Shown: one piece after another, positions 12,323-23,366 of the stretch
Layout: each line of letters begins with the position of its first letter
How positions within the stretch are numbered: the first letter of the stretch is position 1
Source of the DNA: Hetaerina americana
Taxonomy: Eukaryota; Arthropoda; Insecta; Odonata; Calopterygidae
Assembly (NCBI GenBank): GCA_022747635.1
Contig: JAKTNV010000003.1
Coordinates: 34,526,699 to 34,590,698, forward strand
DNA length: 64,000 nt
Reading direction: 5' to 3'
Made by a program: the position numbers and the translations under genes
The notes under the pieces: generated by a model
Databases searched by the model: none
Told to the model about the DNA's origin: nothing
The model's input: the letters and a program-made list of their open reading frames with translations, nothing else

Positions 12323-12666
12323 CAGGAACAGCTGCAACAACAGCACCAACAGAGGCAGCACGGCTTGGATCCGGGGCCGGACCTCTGCCCATTAGCGCCG
12401 TTCGCTCCATCCGCCCCCGCCTCGGCCCCGTTGCCCCTCGCCCCCGCCGCGCCCCCGCTCGGAGGCATAGTCTTGTTGTTTTGGTGACCCCCGGAGCCCG
12501 GGACACCCACGCTGCCGCCCCCCACCGACGAGTTGTTGGAAGAGGTGCTACCGCCCCTCAGACGGCAGCCACCCGATCCGCCTCCGCCGTTGCCGCCGCC
12601 CCCGCTCACAGTACCACCTCCGCCAACGCCTCCGCTGTTTAAGGGTCTCCTCTCAACGGCAGACAT
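12323..12666 (-). CDS. RZ-type RGS protein (RGS17/19/20-like), N-terminal coding exon
   Basis: This 344-base exon encodes the first 114 residues, starting at ATG 12666-12664 (MSAVERRPLNSGG); an in-frame TGA lies just upstream. The chain is a Gly/Ser/Asn-rich disordered region followed by a cysteine string at about residues 103-114 (CCLCWCCCCSCS). That string is the palmitoylation signature of the RZ subfamily of regulators of G-protein signalling, which accelerate GTP hydrolysis on G-alpha-i/z/o at membranes. The sequence CAG lies immediately before the ATG, so a splice acceptor there is possible and the 5' UTR may sit in a separate upstream exon. The RGS box is not in this exon. Family membership rests on the cysteine string alone, but that motif is very distinctive. 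The Gly-rich part is far longer than in the short vertebrate proteins. Confidence 0.85.
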
Positions 12667-12669
12667 CTG
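12667..12669 (-). promoter_or_regulatory. Possible splice acceptor just before the RGS start codon
   Basis: On the minus strand the sequence gttgactcttgCAG abuts ATG, preceded by a moderately pyrimidine-rich stretch (tcctccgtttcac). This would put the start codon at the first base of the exon. The tract is not strong and the alternative is a continuous 5' UTR. Confidence 0.45.
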
Positions 12670-15600
12670 CAAGAGTCAACGTGAAACGGAGGATGTTTTT
12701 CTTTTAAAAAGAAAATAAAATCTTCTGCTCTATCCCAAATAGTACTATTAACGTGCTAAGAATCCTTACAATCGATTTTGAGCAATTTTTAAGGGTTGTG
12801 GGAGAGGAGGAGTGTGGGGTGACGAAGGGATCGGTTTCCTTATCTAACCGTGTTCTATTGACTTGGAAGCACAGCAGAAAGATTTGCTACCCAATACGAC
12901 TCGACCAGGATAGTTAAAAATTCTCGACAATTTCAGGCAGTTCACAAAAATTGCGAAAATAAGCTTTCTAGAAATATTTGTGCACTGTGATAATCTACAG
13001 CACTTTCAATTAAAATGAAATCAACAGAAAAATGTTTACCCGAAGTTCACTCAAACTGTATCCCGAAATAAGTGGAGAATGAGAAGTTTTTTGTCTTCAA
13101 GTGGAACTGTTATTTTGACATAAGATTCTTGTGTGTGCATTGGAGAAGCTATAAAGGATAAATCATCCATCTAAAAGGTGAAAATAAGAAAGTTGTAAAA
13201 TATATAAAGCAATGGTAACTGCCGCCGACTGAAAGGGTAACTATCTAGTAAGAACAAAATCAAGTTGCACCACAGAATATATTCTCCAAAATGTAATTCC
13301 ATAGCTTGATTTAGATAGCGCAAAAGCATCAGGGTTGAGAGAAAAACCACTTTCTTGTAACTATTTGCAAATAAACGGAAACTTCCTAAAAATAAACCAA
13401 AAAAATTCAAAGTATCTATTTACTTCATTAAAAAAATCAGTATTATTATGATCCTGAGTGTATATGAATACTCAAACTTGAAAATAAGGAAACTTTTTAT
13501 TCAGTCTTAGTAAATTTCACTGAAGTACGTAGGTATCAGAAGGCACAGTACCACTTAGTTCCCTAGAACACATTGTGCCCCAACTGAAATATCATTTCCT
13601 TTGATGGACCAAAACGTTGCCACTTGGGGGGATAAACGTACGCTCCGGGTTTAATCTTCCGGAAACATCCAAGGATTAAGTCTGGAATGTGACTACATTT
13701 GGAGTTTATCCCATTTCTAACTCGACCTTCTTCGATCTCGACCCGACTCGATCTTCTGTTCGGCAAGCAGTTATATTCTTATTGTTTTGCTATAATTTAT
13801 TAGCTGCATTTATATTGATTTGTGGCATTCCTTTTCTAACCGAAATTTGGGTTCATCCACCTCTATTAACACTCCTCACAAACCGTACCGCTATTACTGT
13901 AAGATTTACATGACGCAACACACTAATTCTGTTCTCCTAATGACCCCTAAAACGTTATTTACTTATGGAAACGACTTTAGAAGTGAAAATAGCTAAATGT
14001 CCATTTAATATATGAATGATGATTGAAGAAGAAGTGGAAGTTACTGAATCAGTTCATTTCAGCTTGCCAGACCATTATACTCCTCGGATACATTTCTGAG
14101 ATTGGCATATGGAATATCCATTATATTTCAAAGGTTGATCACAGGTTTATTTTTGCTTCCTTCTTTTCACAGGTAATCACTGGCAAACTTTTGATGTATC
14201 TTTTTTCATCACTTATTCCCCACAAGAAAAATCAAATCGTGACCATTACATCAGCTAATGGACTTCATTAATACATGGAGTTTCATCATTCCAAATGCAT
14301 TGTTATTTAGATACATATCTCGGGATATAATTTTCCGAAGTTGTTACCTTACGTACAGGATTGTTTTCTGTGTGGGTCGTGATATTTATTATAGATATAG
14401 TATATCTTAATGATATCGAAAAACTGAACCCTAAAACCTCCTATGGCAATCAATACCGGAAATAACGCACTTCTTTGGAGGATTAACTGCCGTTTGATTT
14501 CACAATCATGAATATCTAACAAAGATGCAATGAACGACCATTTCAGTTGTAGTAATTTTCCAAAAATGCATTGCGCACTACGCATTTCAATGCACATGCA
14601 TCATCTTAAGCATAAATATTTTATACCTGAATATGATGCACGTGATGGAAACGCATAGTATGCAATGAGTTATGCAGCTAGTTGCAACTAACCTTTATTA
14701 TCATTATGGTAAAAGTGCACAAACTGGAATTGGTCTAATTTACTTACACGAATTTTACGCTAAACTATCTTTGCCTTGTCTCAACCGGAATGGTAGACAC
14801 AGCGGAAAGACTACAGCGAGCAACTCCCAAAATTCCTCAGGACTACTCCGCAGAACCATATGTAGGACAAGGGTTGCGGAGAGCCCCTCCACACCACATT
14901 CACATATTCTACATGTGTTCTACATGATGCACCGTCTTCCCTTATCATTGGAAGTGACCATATGAACGTTCCTATGACTTCCATCCACCCCTAACGGAGT
15001 AAAAATTCATATATAACGCCTCAAATAAGTGACATGTTCCTGTAATAGTTTCACACTCTGGAAAGTTATTAATTTAGTTCCCACGAGCAGTCCAAAAACT
15101 AAACATTTTCCCTTCATCAGCATGTGATTGATCGTGAAGGTCTGATGCGGAATCATTTCTTGACGTACACCAATGTGTATATGCTATTATATGAATAAAG
15201 ATATATTCTCGCCATGTTATTTTGATGGACTTTTCCACTGCAAGGCGACATCAGGTACCAATTCACATACATGTACGTCTGTTTATAATCATAGAGAATG
15301 ATGAAATTTGGCATTGCAAAATTTTCTGTGGTCAAATTTTCGAAAAAATCCCATATTGTGTCACAAATCCCGTATAGGAGTAATATTTCACGTCGATATT
15401 TTGAAGTTCAAGGATTTGAACATTTGAGAATAAATGTCAACAGACAACTTCGAAGCTGAGGCTAACTAAGGAACATTAAGAAACTCCTAAATTTCATCTA
15501 AAGTGAAAATTTTAAATTACCTATGTGATGATCATATATACTCTGTTTTTTCACTTTTTATTTTGTGGAAATAGTTTTATTTATAGTGCCGTCAAATAAC

Positions 15601-16740
15601 AAATAAACCGTAAACCATTACGTGGAAACTGCAAACTTTGTATACAATTACAAATATGTAATTTATTATTGTTATTGGCCAACCACTGCAAAAACTGTGA
15701 AACTTTGCCGCATTAATACCAAAACCTAGTGTCATATGTGCCTTTTCATCAGCGTGCGTCTGTATCAAAGACAACTTAGCATAGACAGATGAATTTAAAT
15801 AAACGTACAGGGCAGTAAAGGGGTTAAAGCGGCAATCCAGGTTTTAAAAAGAATGTCGCAGGTGTTTTAACCATCAATAGTGTGTCATTATATACTCGTA
15901 CCTCGGCGCATTGTGGATTTCGATTGGCTGAGTGTTCACTCATCGAGTAATTTCCAGTCCCGTGAACACAAATAGGCTAATTGCGATCGATCACTGAAAA
16001 TGCATGGCTGATTCTTTGCTGAAAACTGTTCGACTTATGGACATCTCTGTACATGACTTCAATAAACGGAAGGTTAAAAAAAAAGAATCGCTAACACACT
16101 CATGTGACACCTGAATGGATCGAGTGTTCACAACCCGGAATAAATCCGTTTTCCGCAAATATTTTTAACTCTCAAAAGTGAGATTTTTCTTTTTAGCTGT
16201 TAAAAGAGTCATGGCGAAAATAACTATGGTTTTTCCCAAGTATTAAGCCGATAAGCACTGTTGAAACCTGCTAGCAACTACTACACTTGCGTGTTCAGGA
16301 GATTTTATCTCCCTATGTACGCCTACCTATACAGTCTACCATTAGTTATCGGAAATTCCTACGCCTGTTTTACAGTGTGGATAAAACACTAGCCGTACAA
16401 TCATTGAGATAAATGTTATATAAAAAATCATAATCAAATATGTAGAATGTCAGAACGATAGTTTTGCCGAAAACGAATAAAGGTCTGGATAATTCAATTC
16501 AAATGTCATCACCTCCAAATCCACGCTTGGTTTAACGAAAACTTCGAGTTACGTTGGAGGTAACTTTTTTTTATTCGGATCTTAATTTTATGCCTTTTAT
16601 TTGAGTAAATACATAGATAACCCCATTTTGAGTACAGTTCACTGGAAAAGTAAGAAGTTTTCTTTTGAAAAAACACCCATATCGAAAAAACACCTCATCG
16701 TGTGAGAGACGTCGGATTCCACGGAATATTTTAAGCGATC
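12670..16740. other. AT-rich non-coding stretch, likely upstream intron or flank of the RGS gene
   Basis: No coding exon or repeat with clear boundaries is recognised. The open frames here are short, unrelated to known families and lack splice or start context. Confidence 0.45.
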
Positions 16741-17300
16741 CATAGCAATGAGCGAGGGAATCAAAAGATCGTTTTCTTTTCGCGTGTTTGGACCCGCCGA
16801 TCTGCACGAGCTACATATGCGAGATTACCACACCCGAGCCCACGCCCAATCGAGCACAACGCACGTGATGCGTGAAGCGAGGCCCTCTCGAGGGGAAGCG
16901 CACACACGGACACTCAAGCCCAGCGAAGGAGTCGAAAGGGTTGGCGATGGCGGCGACGAGGGTGACCCCTTCCGACCCCCACACGGATGGGAGAGCACAG
17001 ATTAGCTGCCACTCGCGCGACAGCGTTTTCGCACACGGTCGGAGGACAGGGTGGGTGGGGGGGGGGAAGTGGACTGTGGCAGTCGGAAGTGGGGTGGCGG
17101 GCCACACGCGACCCCCTCGGGCATCGTTCCGCCTCGTCTGGCATCGTTAATTGTGAATGGCACGAACCGAAGGGGTGGAAGGGGGTTTCAACGTCCCACC
17201 TCCCCTCCCAAAATATCCTCCCCCTCGTGGTGGTGGAGTGTGGCACAGGGAGGTTGGGGAGGTGTTTAAGTCGGCTGGTGGCAATTTTTTTCAAAAATAA
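16741..17300. promoter_or_regulatory. CpG-rich island, candidate promoter
   Basis: The composition changes abruptly from AT-rich to GC-rich with many CpG dinucleotides, and a run of eleven G lies near 17,058. Open frames on both strands overlap each other and have the low-complexity look of composition rather than coding. It lies about 4.1 kb upstream of the RGS exon in that gene's orientation and could hold its promoter and a 5' UTR exon, but no splice donor or core promoter element was identified. Confidence 0.35.
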
Positions 17301-20086
17301 GTCCAGGGCTGCAAAAAGAAAACAACGGCGATGATATTGTTACGATGGATGCCACCTGAGTCTCACGTGTCACAGTAATGGATCAAAACGAGAAATTTTT
17401 TTAATTCATTAGTGAGAATGGGTGGTTTTTCTGGTCCGACTTTTTCACTAGTGCAAGAATTAGGGAAAATTGATATTTGCAGCATCTACAGTATTTATCT
17501 TACATCATTACGTTAATTAACTTTTTGGGACACTTGAAATAGGAAAGTGTGACATATTTTATTTCCGTAAGACATTTCTCGGCATGAGGTTATTTTATGG
17601 ATTATCGAATGATTACTCCGACCTGAAAGCTTCTTTTTCTAGGCGCACAAATTTAGAGATTGATTCACGGAGACTAAATGTTTGCGCTGAAAACATTCCT
17701 TAGGGGTTCTTCGCTAATACAGGTTACTGTATGTTTATTACGTTTACCTATTCCTTACTTTTTGACCGGTATGAACATCCTCCACAGGTTATTCAGCATT
17801 GCAATCAAGTGCTGTTAGAATAATAAGAAATAGGTTACATAATTGAAACGATTTCATTTAGAATGAATGCACTTTCAGGAAACAACGCCATGTATAATAT
17901 ACAAACATTGGCCGGCGTATGTAAGCAAATAAATTTTTACCACAGATATATTGATCTATAATAAGATGTTTTCCATTCTGCAATTATTTCGCTATTTAAA
18001 GGGGTGTTCCAGGAGAAAATACATGAAGTTTCAGTTTGTCAATTTGACCATTTAAATCAAGTTTTAGAATGGTATAAGTTAAAGATATTGTCACTTAATA
18101 AATATATGCGCTGGTAATCGAACTTATGGTTATAAATTAACTGGATTCTCATGCAAAAAATTCTCAGCTAGTATATATTGCAAAAAAATGATTCGGAACT
18201 CAGCAATTATTCATCATAACTGTTTTGCATAGCATAAAATATCTAATAACCGCATGCATCTATATCCGGGAGAGATATTTTCGCGTATTATTTTAATATA
18301 ATGTGAACAATTTTCATTACTTCAAGACACTGTGCTTATAAAATCTAAATGGTTCTACACATCAATTTTATGATAAATATGCTCTTGGTATGTCCCTACA
18401 GAAATAAAATATGGCAACAAATTTGACTTTTTGCTGTTTTAGGGATTGTAACATTAATTTTTTTGGGTATTTTCCAAATATAGCAGGATGCAAAACAAAT
18501 TTTTATTGAGAGAAAAAAGGTAAGTGGTGAACGAAGAAAGATTATAAATTAGGCTACAGAAAATAGTGTGATCATATCGTGGAGAAATGTTTACAGTTTC
18601 ACAAGTGTGCTGTAGTTTTCAGGGATTATGCCAAATATCCCTCAACACGATTCATGGTAAACCACTTATATCACAAGACTTCTAAGGTAGTAGAACAGCA
18701 ATTTTATCACTACAATGTAACTTCATAAAATTTAATTCATTAAATAGGATTTCAGAATTAATTCATTATGGAGAAATGACTTGCAGCTCAATTGTACCAT
18801 TTTGCGGAAAAAATACACATGCTTTTCTCATTATAAAATCCGTTTCATTATATTATTTATCATAGTGTGATTATATAATCATCGTATCAGTATAAATATT
18901 ATCTCATATACAGCTTAGGCAGTCACTGTAATCACCCAAAATCTAGCGAGCAGCAACTTACCACGAAGTCTTAAACTTAAATCGTCAGAATATATGGTAA
19001 TTATTTTTTTCAACTGAAATTATTTATGCAAGATAACTATTTAACAACTTCCTACAGCATGGGCCATTAAGCTCAAGTTTCTGTTGTTTATCCCGCTTAA
19101 CGTTTAATTTCTCGGCCTTGAATGAATGCTATGAAAGGAAAAGCTATGGATAGTAAAGAATCATAAAATCCTCAAGTAATGATGTTAATACCCACCGATA
19201 AAACTTGGAACTTGACCACTAAAATGATATGCTCCCCAGTTATCAAAATTAAATACCTATAACATTTTAAACTTTTCATTTGCATACCTTTAGATTTTTC
19301 AAGAAAATCAAAAGAAAAATCTTTTGTTGATATTTCAGCATACATTGGTTTTTTCACTACCTAATACCATTTTTAATTGTTATCGGCGTGAAATTAGCCA
19401 TTTTCAATAACTTCACAACTACTCTAGGTCATTTTTATATCATATTTTAATTCTTGACCTCACGAATTAGCTTTGGAGCACGCGCTATATTACCTACTGT
19501 CTAATGTTTAACTATAAAATTAGAATGAGCAGTTTTTCGCTCCTTCTTTCGCGTACTAGCCGTACAGCAATATGTAACAAAGCCACTCCCTATTGTGTAT
19601 CATTAAGGTGCGTATGCGCGATTATTTTTAATAGCATTTCATTTACTCTTTTGTGCGTGGTGTTTTATATCTATACATTGTTACATATTATTAATCAGAC
19701 ATCAGGATATTTATTAAGTACTGGAATTGACGTTGAAAATCGCAAATTAAAATATCTTAATAACAGGGAAACTACATTTCTAAACATGATGGTTTTCCGG
19801 TAAAAAGAATCTTACAGAAATTTTTCAATAGAGAAAAATAATCACAAAATATCCGGAATAAAAATAATTCCCGAAAATTTCACAATTTACAGAGCACAGT
19901 GGTTGATTGATGAAGGAAAATACAATGTATCGCGGGGCAATACCAAATTTCAATAGCTATATTCAACCATCTTTATAAGCAGCAGACGGGATAAGTCCTT
20001 GTTAGTAACTTTCCTCTTATATTGCTGCACCCTGTAGAACAGCAGCATAATAAATGCAGGCTCTGTGAATGGCATGCACATAAATG
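17301..20086. other. AT-rich non-coding stretch, nothing recognised
   Basis: I see no recognisable exon, RNA gene or bounded repeat up to the mariner insertion at 20,089. Confidence 0.5.
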
Positions 20087-20088
20087 TA

Positions 20089-21398
20089 CAAGGTGTGATA
20101 AAAAAATAACGGACTGATTTTATTCTGCGCAAACCGTTCAACGGATTAAACGAGACACAGTGCGCCATCTAGCATCACATCTGGCGACTAAAACAAGAGG
20201 TGTTGCGTTTGTTTTCGTCGAGTCGTTACGCAGCAGCAGCGGTACGTGTCTTAACCTGTTCGTCGCCGTGTGCAACGGCAGCAATGAAGGAGCATAAGGA
20301 ACAGCGGGTGTGCGTGAACTTTTGTTTCAAACTTGGAAAAAGTGCTAAGGAGACATTTGAAATGATTCAGCAAGCCTCTGTTAATGAAGCTATGATTCGA
20401 AGCCAGTGTTTTGAGTGACACAGTCGTTTTAAATCGGGCAGAACCTCGACAAATGGAGATTCGCAAACGGGGCGGCCTTCCACTTCGACAAACACCACCC
20501 ACGTCAAATTGGTTAACGGTTTGGTGCGGGCCAATCGCCATTTAACTGTTAGAGATATAGCCGAGGAAGTGATCATCAGTTTTGGATCCTGTCAGACATT
20601 TTAGATGGACATTTTGGGCATGACGCGCGTCGCATAAAAATTCGTCCCACGGGTGCTGACGGATGAACAGAGACAAAAACGTGCGGGCATTTGTCAGGAT
20701 CTCCTGGATCGAGCCAATGCCGACCCAGAGTTTCATAAAACCATCGTAACTGGTGATGAAACCAGGGTTTACGGTTATGAGGTTGAGACAAAGGCCCAGT
20801 CTTCTCAGTGGAAAGGTCCTCATTCTCCGCGACTAAAGAAAGCTCGCATATCCCGGTTCAATGTGAAGGTCATGCTGGTGTGTTCCTTCGATTGGCAAGG
20901 GCTGATTCATTACGAATACGTCCCTTAAGGTCAAACCGTCAGCAAAAATTTCTACCTAAAGGTTATTAAGAGGCTGAGGGTCGCAGTGAGCCGAAAGAGG
21001 CCGGACAAGTGGTGAAACAATACATGGCGTGTCCACTACGATAACACACCGGCTCACACGGCGCTGATCGTGACAGAGTTTTTCGCCAGAACCAGAACTT
21101 CCGTGAAAAAAGTCTGAAGACGTGGCTTCATAAGACTTTTTTTGTTCCCAAAGTTAAAATCAACCTTGGAAGGGCGCAGTTTCGACTCTATTGCGGACAT
21201 TAAAACTAATTGTAAGGCGCACCTGAAGAGGATCCCTAAGGAGGCTTACAAGGAAGGGTTCGAGAGCTGGAAGAAACGTTGGCAAGGGTATGTCATCAGC
21301 CAAGGCATGTACTTTGAGGGCGACACATTCGATTAAGCTGTATACGTCGAAATAAACAAGTAATAAAATCAGTCCTGTCTTTTTTTGATCACACATTG
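20089..21398 (+). mobile_element. Full-length mariner transposon, inactivated
   Basis: The 1310-bp element is flanked by TA at 20,087-20,088 and 21,399-21,400. Its inverted terminal repeats of 34-35 bp (20,089-20,122 and 21,364-21,398) share the inner ACTGATTTTA block and differ at a few positions. Length and structure are those of a complete mariner with one transposase gene between the ends. The terminal sequence differs from the copy at 8.98 kb beyond the inner ACTGATTTT, so the two belong to different lineages. It is dead because of the transposase damage described separately. Confidence 0.95.
20284..21336 (+). pseudogene. Mariner transposase pseudogene
   Basis: The gene spans 1053 bases, matching the roughly 350-residue mariner transposase, and starts MKEHKEQRVCVNF. 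The N-terminal DNA-binding domain is followed by the catalytic domain. Asp 1 is in VTGDETRVYGYE at 20,755, where the usual Trp after GDET is Arg. Asp 2 is in HYDNTPAHTAL at 21,040. Asp 3 is a GAC at 21,134, read only in a shifted frame. Five in-frame stops lie at 20,416, 20,602, 20,635, 20,926 and 21,013. Between Asp 2 and Asp 3 about 11 bases are missing (94 instead of the 105 expected for DD34D), and one further T is missing just after Asp 3. Together these return the C-terminus (ending FEGDTFD) to the original frame. Confidence 0.94.
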
Positions 21399-21400
21399 TA

Positions 21401-23154
21401 TTCGTTACACGAGTGCAAATAATTAATTATGTAAGATGACTCGGTATGCCACTACTCATACTATTAGAACGTAAACTGAAATAGCTGCTGATTTTGTAGT
21501 CAACAGAAGTTTAAACTATAATGGAGTCATGGAACTAGGTGTGATAAAGCATGAAGCTATGTAAAATAAAATTTTAGAGAGTAGCATTCATTTGAGATAG
21601 TTCATTACATTGATTTTCATTGAGAGGGCAAAATAAATATCGAGTCAAGAGATTTTTTCTAATATTATTACTCAATTGAACCTACTATGGTCAATTTCTC
21701 CCAAAGGTCACATTTTTTTATTCAAGCGGTCGCATGAACTCCATCTACGAGTAGCTGTTTCATTATCTTCCTACGTTACCGCGAACGATGGTAGAATGGT
21801 ATTTTTCCACTTTGCCTTGAGTTTTTCTCGTGGCCGCATTTACGTGACCCACACGGATATGATCAACACGTCGACATTTGAATTGAACCTGCCGGTTGCA
21901 TTGCGTCACAGTTTTACCGGTCACATGCTTTCTATAAAAAAATCACGCTCGTAATCTCAGGCCTTGGAGGCAATAATCTCGTGCGCTACCGAAGGGGCTC
22001 CGAGACCAGCGACCCTTCGCACCCGGGGGCACTATCATTTGCGGAGGCGAATTCAAACGGGGCCCGGACACACGCCAAACGCCCATTTTACCTTGGAATT
22101 CTAAATGCGCATTTGTAGAGATTTTCGCTCTCCCAATCGTCAAAAAAACATTTTACTAATTGTTTCGTGACGAAATTTTGAGATTTCTTGGGTGCGTGAA
22201 TTCAAATCTTGGTTTATATCATCAAGGGAAATTTTCCCTCACATTCAACCTATCACGCTGAAACGCTTAAGTTGATGATAAAAACTAATTATGAGGAAGC
22301 ACGCTTACTTAAAAAGCAATACAGGTTCTGTCGCTATACTTTCCGTGACGATTCAAACGTTATCCTATGTGACTTTTCCTTGAGAAGCATTAAAATAAAT
22401 GCCTGCAGCCATTCTTCCAAACTTGTCTACAAATTGGGAGCTCAATTTCACCGAAGAAATACATTTCCCAAACGTCGAATCGGCAGTGCCTTGCGATATT
22501 ATTTTCCTTTTGTACCAGTTAACATCCGTGAATGTATTTCGATATATTCCCCTGGAATTGAAAAAAACCAATAAGAAATAAACGAAAATTTAAAACCTCG
22601 GAGGTTGAAGATGAAACTCACAGGAAACATAAAAATAGGCACTTTTGAGAGTAATTGCCAGGACATAAATAGTTTTCTCGTGAAAAATAGAATGAATAGA
22701 ATTTATTAGAACTACCAAGTGAATTCTACACTTTAAAATCATAGGGCCATTGTATTACGATGAAGATGCAAAACGATGCAGAGACATTTGTACTTTCAGT
22801 CAACAAAATAATGTGTAATTTGGGGAAGGATATTCGTGAGTATTAAGTTGTCATTAATTTAAAACTATATTCACGAGTACTCAAGGAATAATGGAATGAT
22901 TATCACACTGATAATCGACTTATAAGATTGGAGGTCTAAGGAAGACTTTTCACTACTTTAAGCCTGGAATTCGTCGATTTTTCCGGGTATCTGCCACGTA
23001 GGTTTTGATAGATGAGGGATTTGGGTGATGGAGATGTTTGTTTTTGATAGGTGAGGGAGATACAAACACGGTAAAACTCAGAAAAAATCTTTGGGTTTCA
23101 AAGGAAAGGTTGGTTTTGATGGATGGGGTAGGGGTCACTCCTAACTAAGACAGG
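21401..23154. other. Non-coding stretch, nothing recognised
   Basis: A moderately GC-rich patch lies at about 21,955-22,140, and short frames occur around 22,210-22,575. Neither matches a family I know. Near 22,990-23,130 a loosely repeated ggttttgat(a/g)gatg(a/g)gg-like phrase occurs three times. Confidence 0.4.
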
Positions 23155-23366
23155 AGAGAAGTGAAATTCACACATTCGGGGAACGTGAGCTACCTCCTTT
23201 CCCCGTGGTACAACTCGGTGTCCCACGAAGTTCTAATGACCATACTCAGTGACTTAGATGGGACTGTCCAAAGGCATCATCCAGGATTTGAACCTCAGGT
23301 AGAACCTCGGTAGCCCCGAGCTCTGCTCGAATGACCTACAAAGCCACAAGAGGCTATGGCGTGAAG
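23155..23366 (-). repeat. tRNA-derived SINE copy, minus strand
   Basis: On the minus strand a tRNA-like head runs from about 23,366 to 23,280. It has an A-box-like stretch and a perfect B box, GGTTCAAATCC, at 23,294-23,284. A tRNA-unrelated body follows to a GTGTGAATTTCAC phrase near 23,165, which also occurs near the 3' end of the other SINE family here. The ends are approximate. The A-box region is too irregular for a functional tRNA gene. Confidence 0.6.

Noticed and set aside
12533..12718. Pro-rich plus-strand frame
   Set aside because: It is the antisense shadow of the Gly-rich part of the RGS exon.
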